This document shows, one piece after another, positions 25,311 through 25,460 of a stretch of DNA of 25,460 nucleotides. Positions within the stretch are counted from its first letter, which is position 1, and each line of letters starts with the position of its first letter. The stretch is from Microcoleus asticus IPMA8 (GTDB lineage Bacteria; Cyanobacteriota; Cyanobacteriia; Cyanobacteriales; Microcoleaceae). The position numbers and the translations under genes were made by a program. Location of the stretch: the NCBI RefSeq assembly GCF_013179805.1, contig NZ_SRRZ01000113.1, positions 1-25,460 of the forward strand. Reading direction: 5' to 3'. Under the pieces are notes generated by a model that did no database searches, was not told the origin of the DNA, and saw only the letters and a list, made by a program, of their open reading frames with translations.

Positions 25311-25344
25311 AAACTTAAGATTTAATTAATTAAATCTTAAGTTT
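25311..25344. repeat. Perfect 34-bp AT-rich palindrome
   Basis: The half-site AAACTTAAGATTTAATT is followed directly by its exact reverse complement, with no loop. It lies 127-160 bp before the ATG of the 1816-aa kinase. Possible roles are terminator of a gene beyond the right edge, cruciform-forming operator, or remnant of a mobile end. T-rich sequence follows on both strands, so orientation is undecided. Confidence 0.75.
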
Positions 25345-25460
25345 TGACAAAAATATAGTTATCAGATAACAATACTCCGGACAGTTTTTAAAGAGGGATG
25401 CGATGCCTTCGGCAAGCAACGCTTACGCAATACAGCAGAGAAGTGAAAACAGTGAGTGCA

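Larger units (their letters stand above)
25185..25460. other. Upstream region of the 1816-aa kinase
   Basis: This non-coding stretch holds three structures: a 7-bp-arm inverted repeat TATCGAA/TTCGATA (25282-25302), a perfect 34-bp palindrome (25311-25344), and a cyanobacterial dispersed repeat with GCGATGCCTTCGGC (25400-25428). The kinase promoter is expected here but no box is convincing. Confidence 0.5.

Overview
The window looks like a chromosomal segment of a filamentous cyanobacterium. The evidence is two very large fused Ser/Thr-His kinases of the Anabaena HstK type, a nonribosomal peptide synthetase (NRPS), scattered HIP1 octamers (GCGATCGC), cyanobacterial short dispersed repeats, and remains of IS66, IS1182, IS1 and IS982 elements. 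No rRNA, tRNA or CRISPR array was seen. Every intact gene lies on the minus strand, so the region is transcribed from right to left.

Layout in the direction of transcription: (1) 25460-25185, an upstream region with a perfect 34-bp palindrome. (2) 25184-19734, a 1816-aa dual kinase (Ser/Thr kinase, STAND-like ATPase, helical repeat region, GAF, histidine kinase). (3) 19431-18157, a receiver-histidine kinase. (4) 17893-16151, a receiver-GGDEF-EAL protein with a ruined GGDEF site and an apparently complete EAL site. (5) 16150-14232, accessory DNA: a decayed IS982 element, the tail of a tyrosine recombinase broken by one stop codon, a doubtful small ORF and a HIP1-rich spacer. (6) 14231-8787, a second 1814-aa dual kinase. 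(7) 8521-1841, a two-module NRPS with order A-T-C-A-T-reductase. (8) 1737-1, an insertion-sequence graveyard.

The most striking feature is in the NRPS. Its first adenylation domain is interrupted between core motifs A8 and A9 by about 110 residues that read as a PilZ domain. This is the place where methyltransferase and other auxiliary domains are known to interrupt A domains. PilZ is the classic c-di-GMP receptor fold, and an apparent c-di-GMP phosphodiesterase response regulator is encoded about 7.6 kb upstream on the same strand, next to three histidine kinases. The working hypothesis is a sensory cluster in which phosphotransfer and c-di-GMP control production of a small reduced dipeptide (aldehyde, alcohol or cyclised pyrazinone type) by acting directly on the synthetase. 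The domain calls rest on motifs visible in the sequence. c-di-GMP control of the NRPS is inference, and the PilZ arginine motif is incomplete, so the domain may bind another ligand or have a structural role.

The two response-regulator genes share nearly identical receivers with different outputs. The histidine-kinase half of the receiver-kinase closely resembles that of the second dual kinase. The cluster therefore seems to have grown by local duplication and domain swapping. No MbtH protein, phosphopantetheinyl transferase, transporter or tailoring enzyme is present, and any that once lay downstream of the NRPS may have been lost in the IS graveyard.
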